DNA from: Gonatopus flavifemur
Lineage: Eukaryota > Arthropoda > Insecta > Hymenoptera > Dryinidae
NCBI GenBank assembly: GCA_018340375.1
Contig: JAFFJZ010000020.1
Coordinates: forward strand, 2,294,001 to 2,358,000
Direction: 5' to 3'
Length of the DNA stretch: 64,000 bases
Shown here piece by piece: positions 48,131-60,608 of this stretch (positions are counted from its first letter, which is position 1; each line of letters begins with the position of its first letter). The translations under genes were made by a program, and so were the position numbers. The notes beneath the pieces are model-generated. The model did no database searches and had not been told where the DNA came from. It saw only the letters and a list, made by a program, of their open reading frames with translations.

Positions 48131-48489
48131 CTTCCCGAGCAGTCTCTTCGATGATTATCATAAACAGGGTTGTCAATCAATCCCAGAGTTCTTCGAAGAG
48201 TCACGGGGAATGGTGGTTGTTCATCATCATCTATGTATCAATTGTACCACGAGCATAAAAATATTAACCTGTCAGTGTGTCATTTTCTCCCTTACATACT
48301 TTTCCACTTACTTTTCGAATGCATGCTTTCGCATTGTCACACGAAACGAGAACACGAACCGTTTGAGAGGAATCGCGTCAATTAACCATTTTTCATTCAA
48401 CAATCATACCACGGAAATCAGAATATCCACCTTTCAGTGGGAGATATTTCCTCTACATACTCCCGTTAATCCCCCATTTTGCTCTGATG
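48131..48489. other. Centre of the palindrome
   Basis: Single-copy sequence between the diverging satellite arrays, partly decayed satellite at its left edge (48060-48200). Has short repeats TACCACG and AACAATCATACCACG. No gene recognised. Confidence 0.4.
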
Positions 48490-50050
48490 ATCCTTTTCAT
48501 GACAGTTATGAACGATACTAATCAAAAATCCCAGCACAATCGCATCTTGGGACGGTGAATTCGAAGTTCAAAGATAACTCCTCAAGAAACCTTGTTTACA
48601 AAGTCCCAGTGGATTTTCAGATAGTTCTGGAATTTAGTGCTCGATGGATTATGATATTTCATGCTCCTCATGACCCTTTTCATGACAGTTATGAACGATG
48701 CTATTCAAAAATCCCAGCACAATCGCCTCTGAAGACGGTGGATTCGAATTTCGAAAATAACTCCTCAAGAAACCTTGTTTACAAAGTCCCAGTGGATTTT
48801 CAGATAGTTTTGGAATTTAGTGTTCGATGGATTATCATATTTCATGCTCCTCATGACCCTTTTGGTGACAGTTATGAACGATACTATTCAAAAATCCCAG
48901 CCCACCGCCTCTGAAGACGGTCAATTCGCAGTTCAAAAATAACTCGTCAAGATTACCGGTTTACAAAGTTCGAGTGATTTTTTACAGAGCTCCAGAATTT
49001 AGTGCTCGATGGATTATGATATTTCATGTGTCTCGTGACCCTTTGCATGACGGTTATGAACGATACTATTCAGTAAACCCAGCACAATCGCCTCTGCATC
49101 CGGTGAATTCAAAGTTCAAAAATAACTCGTCAAGATTACCGGTTTACAAAGTTCGAGTGGCTTTTTATAGGGTTCAGGAATTTAGTGGTCGATGGATGAT
49201 GATATTTCATGTGCCCCGTGACCCTTTTGATCACAGTTATGAACAATAACATCCAGAAATCCCAGTACAATCGCCTCTGAAGACGATTGATCCGGAGTGC
49301 AAAAATAACTCCTCAAGTAAACTTGTTTACAAAGTTCGAGTCGCCTTTTACAGAGCTCAGGAATTTAGTGCTCGTTGGATCATGATATTTCATGTGTCCC
49401 GTGACCTTCTTCATGACAGTTATGAACGATACTATTCAAAAATCCCAGCACAATCGCCTCTGAAGTGGGTGAATTCGAAGTTGAAAAATAACTCGTCAAG
49501 TTTACCGGTTTACGAAGTTCGAGTGGCTTTTTATAGAGTTCAGGAATTTAGTGCTCGATGGATTATTATATTTCAGGTGCCCTGTGACCCTTTTCATCAC
49601 AGTTATGAACAATAACATTCAAAAATCCCAGCACAATCGCCTCCGAAGACGATTAATCCGGAGTTCAAAAATAACTCGTCAAGAATACTTGTTTACAAGG
49701 TCCCAGTTGATTTTCAGATAGTTCTGGAATTTAGTGCTCGATGGATTATGATATTTCATGCTCCTCATGACCTTTTTCATGACAGTTATGAACGATACTT
49801 CTCAGGAATGCCAGCACAATCGCCTCTGGGGACGGTGAATTCGAAGTTCAAAAATAACTCGTCAAGATTACCGGTCCACAAAGTTCGAGTGGCTTTTCAC
49901 AGAGCTCAGGAATTTAGTGCTCGATGGATCATGATATTTCATGTGTCCCGTGACCTTGTTCATATGAACGATACTATTCAAAAATCCCAGCACAATCGCC
50001 TCTGAAGACGGTGAATTCAAAGTTCAAAAAGTGCGTGACTGACACTGAAC
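48490..50050 (+). repeat. 183-bp satellite, right array (about 9 units)
   Basis: Inverted relative to the left array; marker CAATCGCCTCTGAAGACGG at about 48720, 48903 (damaged), 49086, 49270, 49451, 49637, 49819 and 49992. The plus strand carries the same 61-residue open repeat in shorter runs (48555-48914, 48974-49249, 49748-50005). Confidence 0.8.
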
Positions 50051-50336
50051 TGTTCAAAAATAACTCGTAGCAGGCAAATCAAGTGCAAACAATTGACAAA
50101 GACAAATCCTATCGCGTTGACGCGCGCTCGGCACCGCACGCTCCGAGTGCACGATGCACTGCTCCACATTTGAAACCGACAGCATTCTACGTTATGAATC
50201 GTATTTCAGAAATTATTAAGGTGCCAACTTTGACATTTTTATGCGGTATTCTGTGAAGATTAATAAAAAATTACATTAGGAAAAAATCAATTCCGAGCAT
50301 TTCTGTTTTGTTTGTAAATTGAATTTGTTCATAACT

Positions 50337-52001
50337 CAGGGCTCCCACTGAGCTTCCATAAAAAAGTAGGACAACCCGAAAAAAAGGTAAATAATTCCCG
50401 AAATAGAAATAAAACATTTATATAAAGAAATTTTATGACAGAATTACGAAATTAACAAAAAATATAAAACAAAATCGATCACCATAGTTTTATTAAACGT
50501 TACATCTATATCGCGTTTATTAAAATAAAAATTTGCAATTATCATAGATTATTTTCTCCAATAGTCTGATAGAATTAATAGAAATTTTGATAGAAAATAT
50601 ATTTTAAAAAATAAGCAACAATTATAAAATCGTTTTTTTTTTCAATTCTCTCGTTAATCAAATTCTTCAAATTGTTTTCATTAGTCCAAAATATCCAATT
50701 TTGTTGCTTTGGCATGTGAAAAAAGTAATGCCGTTCAAAAGTTCATCAAACACATTGAAAATATTGAAACTTCGCAACATTTGTGATATTTCTCTAGTTC
50801 AGTATTTCATTCGTTATGTGATTACCTGGTTTGAATGAGAATCATGTTTATTGTGAATTGTCAATCTGACGTTTTGTGCATATACAAATATGATGTCTGC
50901 AAAAAATCGTTGATTTGATATTTCAACTGAGTTGACATGCTACTTTATGTATTGCACTTTTTCAGATAATAATTAAATTGAAAAATTATCAACAAATAAT
51001 CACATTGTCTGATCTCATGGACCTTCAATTATAGCATTACGGAAAGCAGGATCAATTGTGGTCTTATTAATCGAACTATTTCTTCAAATTCTTAGTTAGA
51101 TTTCACTTTTTAGCCAGCCAAAAGTGAGCTCATCAATTTTTTTAGTTGAATTTTCACTCTTTGTGAGTGATAGTCTGAGGTGTGAAGTTGGACTCCTTAG
51201 ATCACTTCGATTCGGAAGGGAATTTTTAACTTTTGAAGAGGAATTTCCCTCGAAACAGTTGAGAATATCACTCGAACTGGACAAGTTCACTTCTGAAATT
51301 TAATGAAGTGGAGCCATAGACTTCTTATTCTTCCAAATTTAGAGAGTGATCACGTATTTCAATCATTTACCATAATAGATGTAGCGACTAATCAACAACT
51401 ACAGCAATTATCCGGTATATAGTCGAAAATCAACTATTTAAATAGCTCTTATAACCAACTTTTCGTGTGATTGTCTGGTTTGAACTTTGAAATCAACATC
51501 ATAAAATTACTGACTTGTTCTATTTATTCTTTCAAACATATAATCTGAGGATTGACGTTTGATTATCGCAACAAGAAGAACAGTATACGATGTGAGTGAA
51601 CTTCAAAAAATAAAAATCCTGACTAAATGGCAAAAGAATGGAACAAATTATGACACCCATGACGAAAATATTCTCATAAGTCTTTATAATTCGTCACAAA
51701 ACTCATATTTTTTCATCATTTTTGATAAAGCCACAATTCTTAGAGAAATTATGAGAATTTTTTTATGATATACTTGATGAAATAATTGAAAATATTAATC
51801 CAGTTCAAGTTGGAAGCGGCAAAGTATTATTAGGCCCTGAGTGGCAAAAATGTGAAAACGTCCCTGATTATAAGATAATTTTGATCAGGGACTTTACGAA
51901 AAAGTAGGAATAGTAGGATAAAGTGCAGAATAGTAGGACAAAGTGGGACATTTCACCACAAAGTAGGAAAAGTAGGAAAAGTAGGACCAGTGGGAGCCCT
52001 G
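50337..52001. mobile_element. 1.67 kb hAT-like non-autonomous element, CAGGGCTCCCACT ends
   Basis: CAGGGCTCCCACTGAGC at the left and AGTGGGAGCCCTG at the right are inverted ends. ATAACT follows on the right and precedes on the left (50331-50336, 52002-52007); the empty site is preserved in the left arm near 45675. At least 6 bp are duplicated (hAT makes 8). Subterminal AAAGTAGGA words repeat at 51898-51990. An open frame of 69 codons at 51559 has no recognised domain. Confidence 0.75.
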
Positions 52002-52373
52002 ATAACTAGACTATTGAATTTCATGCAAATATCGATTTTTCATGGTACATTTTTTCTGTGAATTTTACATCAATGATATGAAACAAAATCCAGTATCTTT
52101 CCTTTTGAGAAACAAGTATGTAACACGCTAGTCTATGTCGTTGATGTGGAATATGCAAGAGAAATGTAACATGGAAAATCTATATTCGCATAAATTTCCG
52201 CAGTCTATTCATAACATTTGCAAAATACATGGATGAAGTAATAAAAAAAATTCATTTCATACATGTAATTCATAAGCTCATACAAGAAACGAAGTTCCAT
52301 TATTAGAAGAGTTTTCCAAAATTGAAACGCTTTCAGAATATCTGTGATTGAAAATTGTTCGATTTCGTCAACT

Positions 52374-53164
52374 TGGCTATGAGGAACATTTCAATTTTAG
52401 AAGAGGCGCTTTGAAAAATGCTTTTGATTCAATTGCAATTTGTTTACAAATATGGCATATTCGTTGTGTGAATGAACGAAGTAAATATTTCATCCATTGC
52501 TGCATTCAAAGGTTGATCAATTGTACACTTTTTCTGAAAATTTCGTTCTTTTCCATGGAATGGTTCATAAACCAGAAGCATTTCAAGGAAGTTGGACTTT
52601 TTGATTTCAAAACTTTAAAAATTTTCCATTCCGAAATCCTTTATATTATAATTAAATAAAAAAATAAGGGTCGATTTTTTTTGTATTCGATACAAGGGAA
52701 AAATATTTTACACCATTTTATTCTCCAATTGTAAATTCCCAGTGGAATGACCCGTATATAGGAAGGAATATAAAATTGATGAAACTCAATGTTGCGGTGC
52801 AATCTCATTTTTTGGGTTCATACGACTCGCAAGGGTTGACGAGGTTACCCTCACTCCTTAGCAGTGAGGTTTTTGAATGAAATGACTCCACCTTTCACAA
52901 AAACAGCGTCATTCGATCCATTTATCACAATTTCATGTTTTCATTTCACGAAAAGTAAAAAATTAGTATGTATGTATGTTTCATTTCTTTTTCTTCGGCG
53001 CCCTTTTACATTGTTTATAAGCGCCGCCCTCATACAATTCTCCCCTCTTAACCTATTCATCTTCAGAATCTTAACCTTAAAATCATCTTATCAATCAGTT
53101 TCTTATAACTAGGTTTCTACCGCCTCATACATTACACCACTCATTCAATCCCACGTATACAAGT
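52374..53164. other. AT-rich non-genic sequence
   Basis: An open frame of about 100 codons at 52348-52659 starts inside the palindrome arm and has no recognised domain. No other feature. Confidence 0.35.
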
Positions 53165-53168
53165 GAGA

Positions 53169-53203
<35 letters not shown>
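53165..53203. repeat. GA microsatellite
   Basis: About 38 bp of GAGAGA at the edge of the LINE fragment. Confidence 0.9.
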
Positions 53204-53204
<1 letters not shown>

Positions 53205-53229
53205 TGAATCACTTGTACTTTCATCCTTT

Positions 53230-54085
53230 CACTTTATCTGACTCACACCCCTACCATCCGTTCCCCCTCCTCTTCTCAGCTCCATCCTTCTCCACCCCCA
53301 TCATCCCTCAAGATTTCCCTGCTGCCAACACCTCTCCGCTATCTCTCCCGCTTTCCCCCTTTCCAATTTCTCTTCATATCTCACCGCTTTTTTCCTAAAA
53401 CCCACCCTCATCTCCTCCCTTTCACATTCCTCCCTCACCATGTACCCCGGTCTCCTCCAGTCCAACCATAACAACCATCTCAGATACCTTCCCTGCAACC
53501 CCTCCATTCCTATCCTTTCCTTCCAACCCTAAATCTCCGCTTCATATTCTAACACCGTTCCCACAAGTCTGTCCCATGGCCACATCCTCCTGCTCCAATC
53601 ATCCATAAACTTCCTTTTCTCCAGGGTACCCAAGCATTAATGGGAGCTGGAGTTTGCCGAACGAGCGCCCTTGCGTCAGAGGGCACTCGTTCGGCAAATT
53701 CAAGCTCCCTATAATGCTTGGGTACCCTGCTTTTCTCAATCCCACATACTACCCTCATCACCCCCATTTCCTTTCTCATCCTATCTTCTATCATTCCTTC
53801 TTGCGCCCCATTACTCTGTATCACGTAGCCCAAATGAGCCCTTTACCTCTTCCACTATCTCCTTGCCCCACTTCCAAACTGCCTCTTCTTTTCGACCCCC
53901 CCCCCTTTCCTAAATCTCATCACTTTGGTTTTCCCTATATTCATCTCCAGTCTTTTATCCCAAAATATCACCTTAGTACTCATATCATTTCCTGCATCCC
54001 CCCTCTTGCGACAACACCACTATATCATCCGCATACGCCATTGACCAAATCCTCTTCCCACCCACCCTCACCAAGGTTGTCCCGA
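53230..54085 (-). pseudogene. Non-LTR retrotransposon fragment, reverse transcriptase end
   Basis: Reading leftward, the minus strand gives RIWSMAYADDIVVLSQEGG (YADD, the polymerase active site) at about 54000-54060, then GYVIQSNGAQEGMIEDRMRK and VMRVVCGIEK, then after a MITE insertion WKKFMDDW-like sequence, and last GRYLRWLLWLDWRRPGYMVR with EKLERGKAGEIAERCW. These are conserved blocks of LINE ORF2 in insects. Several frameshifts and stops break it. High G+A content on the coding strand differs from the surroundings. Both the N-terminal part and the 3' tail are missing. Confidence 0.75.
53622..53729. mobile_element. 108-bp hAT-type MITE, CAGGGTACCCAAGCATTA ends
   Basis: Near-perfect palindrome inserted in the LINE fragment. 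An 8-bp duplication CTTTTCTC is exact on both sides (53614-53621, 53730-53737). Its first 12 bases equal those of the 6.3 kb foldback at 3117. Confidence 0.9.
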
Positions 54086-54278
54086 AAAAATCCGACCCGG
54101 TTTTACCCACTGAGTTTTTTCAGATAAAATCCACTCGAAAAAACCCGAGAAACCCTACTGGAAAGAATTATGGATGGATGGGTTGGAAAACAATAAAATT
54201 GAATTTCATGAATACAATTGAAATTTTTTATTCGATATATTATATAATAAGTGTTCCTACACAATTAATATTTTCATT

Positions 54279-54596
54279 TCACCATTCATTTTGATCAGTA
54301 GGAGTCTTATAATGTTGGTATAATTGGCCCAATTTGGTAGCTTTTTCCACCAATCTGTTCCTTACATTGAACCATGCGTCTCCAAATGTTGATAAAACTC
54401 GTTCTAATTTTGCTGAACTAGGTGGAATACTTGATAATTGATGACAAAATTCGCAAAATCCGATTGGGAGTTCATCTGTAGAATTCGTTCTCGCTCCCAT
54501 CAATTTCCACCATTCCAAAAATCCGAAAACCCCAAGTGGGTCGGGTTTTTTCAAAACAACCCGAATTTTTTCCAACTCTAGAGAGAGCAGATTCAT
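54279..54596 (-). pseudogene. hAT transposase C-terminal (dimerisation) fragment
   Basis: The frame encodes FGFLEWWKLMGARTNSTDEL, then FCHQLSSIPPSSAKLERVLS, TFGDAWFNVRNRLVEKATKL. WW, IPPSSAKLERVLSTFG and RNRL..EKA.KL are the hallmarks of the hAT dimerisation region. The catalytic part is absent; the rest of the element has decayed or was lost. ATCCGACCCGGTTTTACCC near 54090 may belong to one end. Confidence 0.8.
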
Positions 54597-56640
54597 AATT
54601 GATCGATCATTTTCAGCTCTATTGAACCCTTCAAATGTGTTTGATTTATTTATTTTGTTAATCTAATATCGAGAAAATGAAATTATCAAGTTCAGATAAC
54701 AAAACAATTACACAATAGATCGCAATAAATGCCTAATGACGAAGCGTTGATTCAATTTAATTCAATTTGATTTGATTCAATTTGATTTTTTTTTTTTTTT
54801 TAATAAAATTGTTTTTGTAATTTTTTGAAACACACGCCGAATAATATACACGATTAACTCCTCAACTTTAATCAAATAAGGATCTTCTTGAACAGGGAAT
54901 GATATCATCGAATTCTCCATAACGATAAGTTCATTTCAAACGCGCAAAATAACATGGAAGTCATTCATTGATTTCGCCATTTTAATCACAAGGTCGTCCA
55001 CAAATCGTATAAAGCTCACGCGTTGGCGTTCTGAAATTATCTGAATAGTAAATTGTAGTAATGCTCATTGTGTATAACGAAGTACGGTAATTAGTACTTC
55101 TTCTTAGAGACCTTACTGCGGAAAATTTTCCTTCTTTTCATTCGCATTACCTTGTTGAACATATCACGGAATTACAAATCCCTTAGTACGGGTCATAACG
55201 TTGGTGTAGCTTCATAGGAGGCTGTCCGACGGAAGCACCTTTTGCTAATATTGATCGTAACCTAAGTATTCCTAAGTACATACAACATGCAAGCTTGCAA
55301 GATATCACAATGAAGCTAATGCAAATATTGAAACCAGTTTACAAACTTGATGATGCGTTACAAAATTTTTTCCGCGGATAGTAAGAATTCTGTGGAGAAA
55401 TATATGAAGGAAGATCATTTTCCACATAGCCCATCCAAGGAAAGAAGCCATTGTCTGGCGCCTGGACTAGAAGAATCAATTATTCGAGTCTTTCCCCTAA
55501 CCCATCGTACTCCTCTCTTCTGCTCTGTAAGTATAACACACATCCAACGCATCATCTATGTATGTGCGAAAAACAACAGACTCAAGAAAAGAACGCATGT
55601 GCAACTACGTAACAACTACGTGCAGCTACAGTAGTAGCTTGATGGTAGAAAACTCATAAAAATATTCAACTTCTCATGGAAGTTGTAATAGAGAATGTAT
55701 GAGCGTAGAAAAAGATGAATTAAGGTATTCGCCGCGTTTGGAGATATTTCTACGGAACTCAATCGATAATTTGAACGACTGAGAGCTGGTGGATATTGTG
55801 AATTCATAAACTCAGAAAAATCGGTCAAGTAAAGACATTTATCTGATTGAAATAAATTCTATCGATTCTTATTGATGCTTTCGATAAGGTCATGCCACTA
55901 CAGCGTGATGCAGTTTCCTCATCACAAAACTAGATGCAGTACTTGGAAAAAATATTATTTTACCCTACATAAGTGCAGTCATAAGACTGATTACTTCATG
56001 ATGATGATGGCCCTGCAAAATTCATGAGAGAGATGAACGTTCTTTGAAATTGAATGTCAGAATCAAGTAACGAAATACTCAACGTTCATCCGAAGTATTG
56101 TAATTTAGGAATCGGTGGCGATTAACAACGATTCAAAAAAATGATAGAATCAAAATTTCCGCACTGATTTCGGTCAAAATGCTGACATAACACGCATGTT
56201 GGTAAAAGAAATTCGTTTCATACTGTTATCGGTACCTCAAATGTCTGTTATTCTGCAAGTAAGAAACAAATATAAACTGTGCACCTATACTTCACAACTA
56301 TAGTTGAATATCCTTCTGAGAGCTTCCATCTGGTAATTAGATTTCCAAAAGTACTCTCAAATGTTGTTTGTCGGTTTGATGATTCAGATGGAGCTGAAAC
56401 TGGCAGCCGTAAAGCTAGCAACGGATTGTTATAACTGGTTACACAAACATTTTGTTAAGGATTTCTGTGCCTGTCAAGTGGGCACCACATATATACAAAA
56501 AAAATTTTGTCGATAGAGTTCTGGATGCGTCTAGCATAGTTCTACAGTTCTCAATCAGTTTTGAAAATAGTTCTGGTCATATATGCAAACAATTTTTTTT
56601 TCAAAAAAATGAGGTGCTAAGTTGACGCTGCACCCCATAT
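54597..56640. other. Non-genic sequence
   Basis: No supported gene. Holds a poly-T/poly-A tract near 54787 and a diverged end of the 35349 MITE type near 56393 (GAGCTGAAACTGGCAGCC). Confidence 0.35.
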
Positions 56641-58890
56641 GAGAAAAATGGTCAGTATCGGTATAGTTCTGGTATCTACAAATAGAGTTCTGAAGTTCCT
56701 GATAGATTTTGGGGATAGTTCTGACATAGACGGGAAATTAGGAGGGAAATTATTTTTTCGACAGCACCCCAAATTTTTGGAACAGTGGTATGGTGAGGAG
56801 TTCTGGATGCAGATTATAATGAGTTGAAGTTCCCCGAAGAGTTCTCCGAGGAACAAGGCATCTATGAGGATTGGGGTACACGAGAAAGAAGCTGTATATA
56901 TTTCACGTGGAAAAAGCGGTCTGCGCATGGTGCTCACACGATATTGAGAGTTCTGGGTTGAATAGTGATAGTTCTGGGCTTCTTCAGATGGGGATGACTC
57001 ATAACTTTTGTCCAAAGAGCGGGAACTCTGGGAGGAATCCTCAGAACTGACATAGCGGCTGGACAAGTTCAGCGTCTCGTAAGACGTGTATCCCATCGTA
57101 GTTCTCGTCTGATGGCTTCGAGTTATGGAGTCACTTTTTAGAGTTCTCTGCTCCGAATCATGATGAATGCTCACAACACGATTGACATAGCTGAGAACTC
57201 CCAACGTATCCGCGAGAACTATCAGAACATTTCACTAGACATAACCTAAAAAAAAACAATCTACCCACAGTGTTCACTCAAGTATTGGGAAATCAGAGTC
57301 GAATAGTGAGGGTTCTTAGAGTCTTCAAGTTGGAATTGATCATAATTCTTGTACAGAGATCCAGAACTACCATCGCAAATTGCGAAATTCAGCGTCTCGT
57401 GAGAAGTCTATGACATCGCAGTTCTGGTCTAATCAGTTGGAGTTCTGGGTGCAAGTCTCACAGTTCCCCGCTCCAAATCATGATAACTAATCAGAACTCG
57501 GTCGACATCGCCGAAAACTCCCAACGTATCCGCGAGAACTATGAGAAGATACCACGGACATGAAATCAAACAGAAACGGTCTTCCCACAGTTCTTACTCA
57601 AGCATTGAGAGTTCTGAGTCAAATAATGAGAGTTCTCACATTTTTCGAGTTGGAATTGATCAGAACTCTTGTGCAAAGATCCAGAACTCTGAGAGAACAC
57701 CGCGGGGCTGCCATCGCAGATGACAAAATGCAGGGACTCGTGAAAAATCTATGACATTGCAGTTCTGGTCCAATCGATTTGAGTCCTGGGTCCAGGTATC
57801 AGAGTTCCCTGTTCGAAATCCTGATGAATCCTCAGAACTCGATTGACGTAGCGCAAAACTCTGAACATTTCTGTAAGAACTCTGAGAACTTGCTACGCAG
57901 CTGAACAATGGAAGAAAATAATCCTCCCATAGTTCTCTTCGAGTATCAGGAATTCTCGGCCTAATAGCGAGAGTTCTCAGATGTTTCAGGTTGGAATTGA
58001 TGAGAACTCTCGTCCAACGATTCAGAACTCTGAGAGAACTCTCCGGAACTGCCATCACAATTCGAGAAATTCAGCGTCCTGTAAGAATCCTATGACATCG
58101 CAGTTCTGGTCTAATCGCTTTGAGTTATGGGTGCAAGTCTCACAGTTCCCCGCTCCAAATCATGATAACTGCTTAGGACTCTGTCGACATCGCCGAGAAC
58201 TCCCAACGTATCCGCGAGAACTATGAGAACATACCACGAACATGAAATCAAACAGAACATTCTTCCCACAGCTCTTACTCAAGCATTGAGAGTTCTGAGT
58301 CGAATAATGAGAGTTCCCACATTTTTCGGGTGAGAATTGATCAGGACTCTCGTGCAAAGATCCAGAACTCTGAGAGAACTCCCCGGGGCTGTCATCGCGA
58401 ATGACAAAATGCAGCGACTCGTGGAAAATCTATGAGATTGCAGTTCTGGTCCAGACGATTCGAGTTCTGGGTCCGAGTCCCAGAGTTCCTTATTCGGAAT
58501 CCTGATGAATCCTCACAACTCGATTGACATAGCGCAGAACTCTGACCATTTCTGTGAGAACTATGAGAACTTGCCACGCACCTGAACAATGGAGAAAAAT
58601 GCTCCTCCCACAGTTCTCTTCGAGTATTAGGAATTCTCAGCCTAATAGCGAGAGTTCCTAGATGTTTCAGGTTGGAATTGATGAGAACTCTCGTCCAAAG
58701 ATTCAGAACTTTGATGGGAATCTCCGGAACTGCCATCACAATTCGCAAAATTCAGCGTCCCGTAAGAATCCTATGACATTGCAGTTCTGGTCTAATCGCT
58801 TTGAGTTCTGGATGCAAGTCTCACAGTTCCCCGCTCCAAATCATGATAACTGCTCAGAACTCTGTCGACATCGCCGAAAACTCCCAACGC
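56641..58890. repeat. AGTTCT-rich tandem repeat, ~340-bp units in ~680-bp higher order
   Basis: GGAATTGATSAGAACTCT recurs at about 57340, 57655, 57995, 58335 and 58675, about 340 bp apart; alternate units agree better (for example CTTCCCACAG..CTTACTCAAG at 57580 and 58260). TTCTGG, AGAACT and GAGTTC words dominate the whole stretch. Open frames of up to 195 codons (56617-57204, minus) are Ser/Arg-rich repeat products without a recognised family. Confidence 0.7.
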
Positions 58891-59504
58891 ACAGTGGGGC
58901 CAAATGCCAAAAAGCTGGCCAAAACCCCAAAAATGAAGTTTGTAGTTGGGGATAATTGACCCTTGGGATAAGTAAGGTGATGTCCCAAGTATTGGAATTC
59001 TGATATAAGAAGATCTGATCCCCTCCCCCTGCCCTTGTGTACCAGTTGCAAAATACCTTCCTTGAAGTATAATCCGCGTGATTGAAAGACAGTAAAATAA
59101 CGAGCATGTTCAAAAAGACGCTGTGTCTCGAAAAATGAACCGATTCAACTTTTTCAAATTGGAGTCTATTACTGAAACTATGTAGAATACACTAAAAATT
59201 GAGAGAATATCAATTTGATGAGTGGAAAATACTGACAGAGCAATGATTGGATGTAATTTCTATATCTATAAATGAGAAAATGTGTTTGGTTTTTGAAGGA
59301 ATAGTAGAGAATTACGCGAAATTACGTCGTTTAACTTATTGGAGGTGGTAGATGGGACTCTTACCTAAACATCAGAAAAAAAAACGGCTGCCCATGTCTG
59401 CCCCTAAGCAATTCCGCCATGTTTTTATGCAGGAAATCACAAAAAATTAGACGGAGTGATGAGGAGTCCTTAGATCCGTCTGGAACTTGATATGCAGAAG
59501 TTTG
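58891..59504. other. Unassigned sequence
   Basis: Between the AGTTCT repeat and the 120-bp array. No gene or element ends recognised. Confidence 0.4.
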
Positions 59505-59950
59505 TAGGGTCGCTGATTATGAATCCGTTGTCTTCATTTCGGAATTCAAAATGGCGGATCCAATATGGCAGACGAAAATTGAGAGAAATCATCGGATTTT
59601 CTTCAAATTCGTTACCCAGGGGTTTCTGAGGTCGCTGATTACGAATCCGTTGTTTGAATTTCAAAATTCAAAATGGCGGATCCAATATGGCGGATGAAAA
59701 TTGAAAAAATCATCGGATTGCCTTCAAACTCGGTACCCTGAGGTTTTTAAGGTCGCTGATTCCGAATCCGGTGTCTGAATTCCGGAATTCAGAATGGCGG
59801 ATCCAGTTTGGCAGAAAAAAATTGAAAAAATCATCAGATTTCCTTCAAACTCGGTATCCAGGGTTTTGTGGGGTCATTGATTACGAATCAGTTGTCAAAT
59901 TCCAAGGATCAAAGATAGCGTATCTAATATGGTGGACACAAAACTCAGAA
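59505..59950. repeat. Left array of ~120-bp units (GGCGGATCCAATATGG)
   Basis: AATGGCGGATCCAATATGGC at about 59549, 59671 and 59791, decayed near 59908. Each unit has GGTCGCTGATTACGAATCCG, GAAAATTGAAAAAATCATCG and TTCAAACTCGGTACCC. The first half of the unit is shared with the 26944 array. Confidence 0.85.
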
Positions 59951-60608
59951 TTCAGTAGATTCGCTTTGAATTTTATCTCCACGTTAGTATGTGTTTTATT
60001 TCCAGTGTACATTTGCTGCACGAGGAAAACTGTATGAGATTGATTACCATTCGTTTTTCTTCTCATCGCGGGCTTAGGGTACACAAAAGCCAGAAATCAT
60101 TGATATTTAGGAAGATGATGGACCATTGAGAGAAAAACAGTATTGCGGGAGAATATTCGTAGTGAATTTACTATGAGTTGATGAATTCACTATGGGAAAT
60201 GACAATGAAACTACCAACATTTAGTATTATTACTACGAATTTTTGGTAACTTCACTGCTAACATTCTTCAGCGATGCTCTTTTTCCCTAAAGTAACCGTC
60301 ATTTTCCTAAATGTTTATGAATGTTATTCAAGTATTGATATCTCTTTTCTTCTCGTGAACTGAATCATGACTCGCGATTTGGTGATCGTCCTCATGTTAA
60401 CTTATCGTACCCATGGCAACGTAAATAGTTGGTTGTAATCGGTCTGATTTCAAGTGGTGCTTATCACAATTGTGCAATAGCTGTCACCGAATTCTTACTC
60501 TTGCTAGTAATCGTTACCGTAAACTTTTTTCCGCGTGCAAGTTTGGAGCTTGGTGAATATTTTTCGTTTTTTAAAATCATTCAATGTTAACATACAATTC
60601 CAAATGAG
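59951..60608 (+). other. Upstream region of the RAG1-like gene
   Basis: No recognised promoter motif. TTTGGTAACTTCACTGCTAA and related AT-rich sequence only. Confidence 0.3.

Larger units (their letters stand above)
45208..52753. mobile_element. 7.5 kb palindromic element carrying a 183-bp satellite
   Basis: Arms begin at 45311 and 52373 (mirror sum 97684 outside the insertion at 50337, 96013 inside it). Outermost GGGTCATTCCATATCAG (45208) and TGGAATGACCC (to 52753) could be its inverted termini. From the outside in, each arm has about 740 bp of unique sequence and then a satellite array; the arrays point outward from a divergent centre (48130-48490). The left arm has an extra ~85-bp TTAA-flanked piece (45893-45979) that the right arm lacks. 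Confidence 0.7.

Noticed and set aside
53654..54127. 157-aa Pro/Ser-rich frame on the plus strand
   Set aside because: Antisense shadow of the LINE reverse transcriptase fragment, whose YADD motif is on the minus strand.
56617..57204. 195-aa Ser-rich protein on the minus strand
   Set aside because: Composed of the AGTTCT tandem repeat, with no family features or splice evidence.
60001..60608. Transib-type CACWATG terminal repeat upstream of the RAG1-like gene
   Set aside because: CACTATGGG near 60189 resembles the heptamer, but no inverted partner or 5-bp duplication was found downstream.
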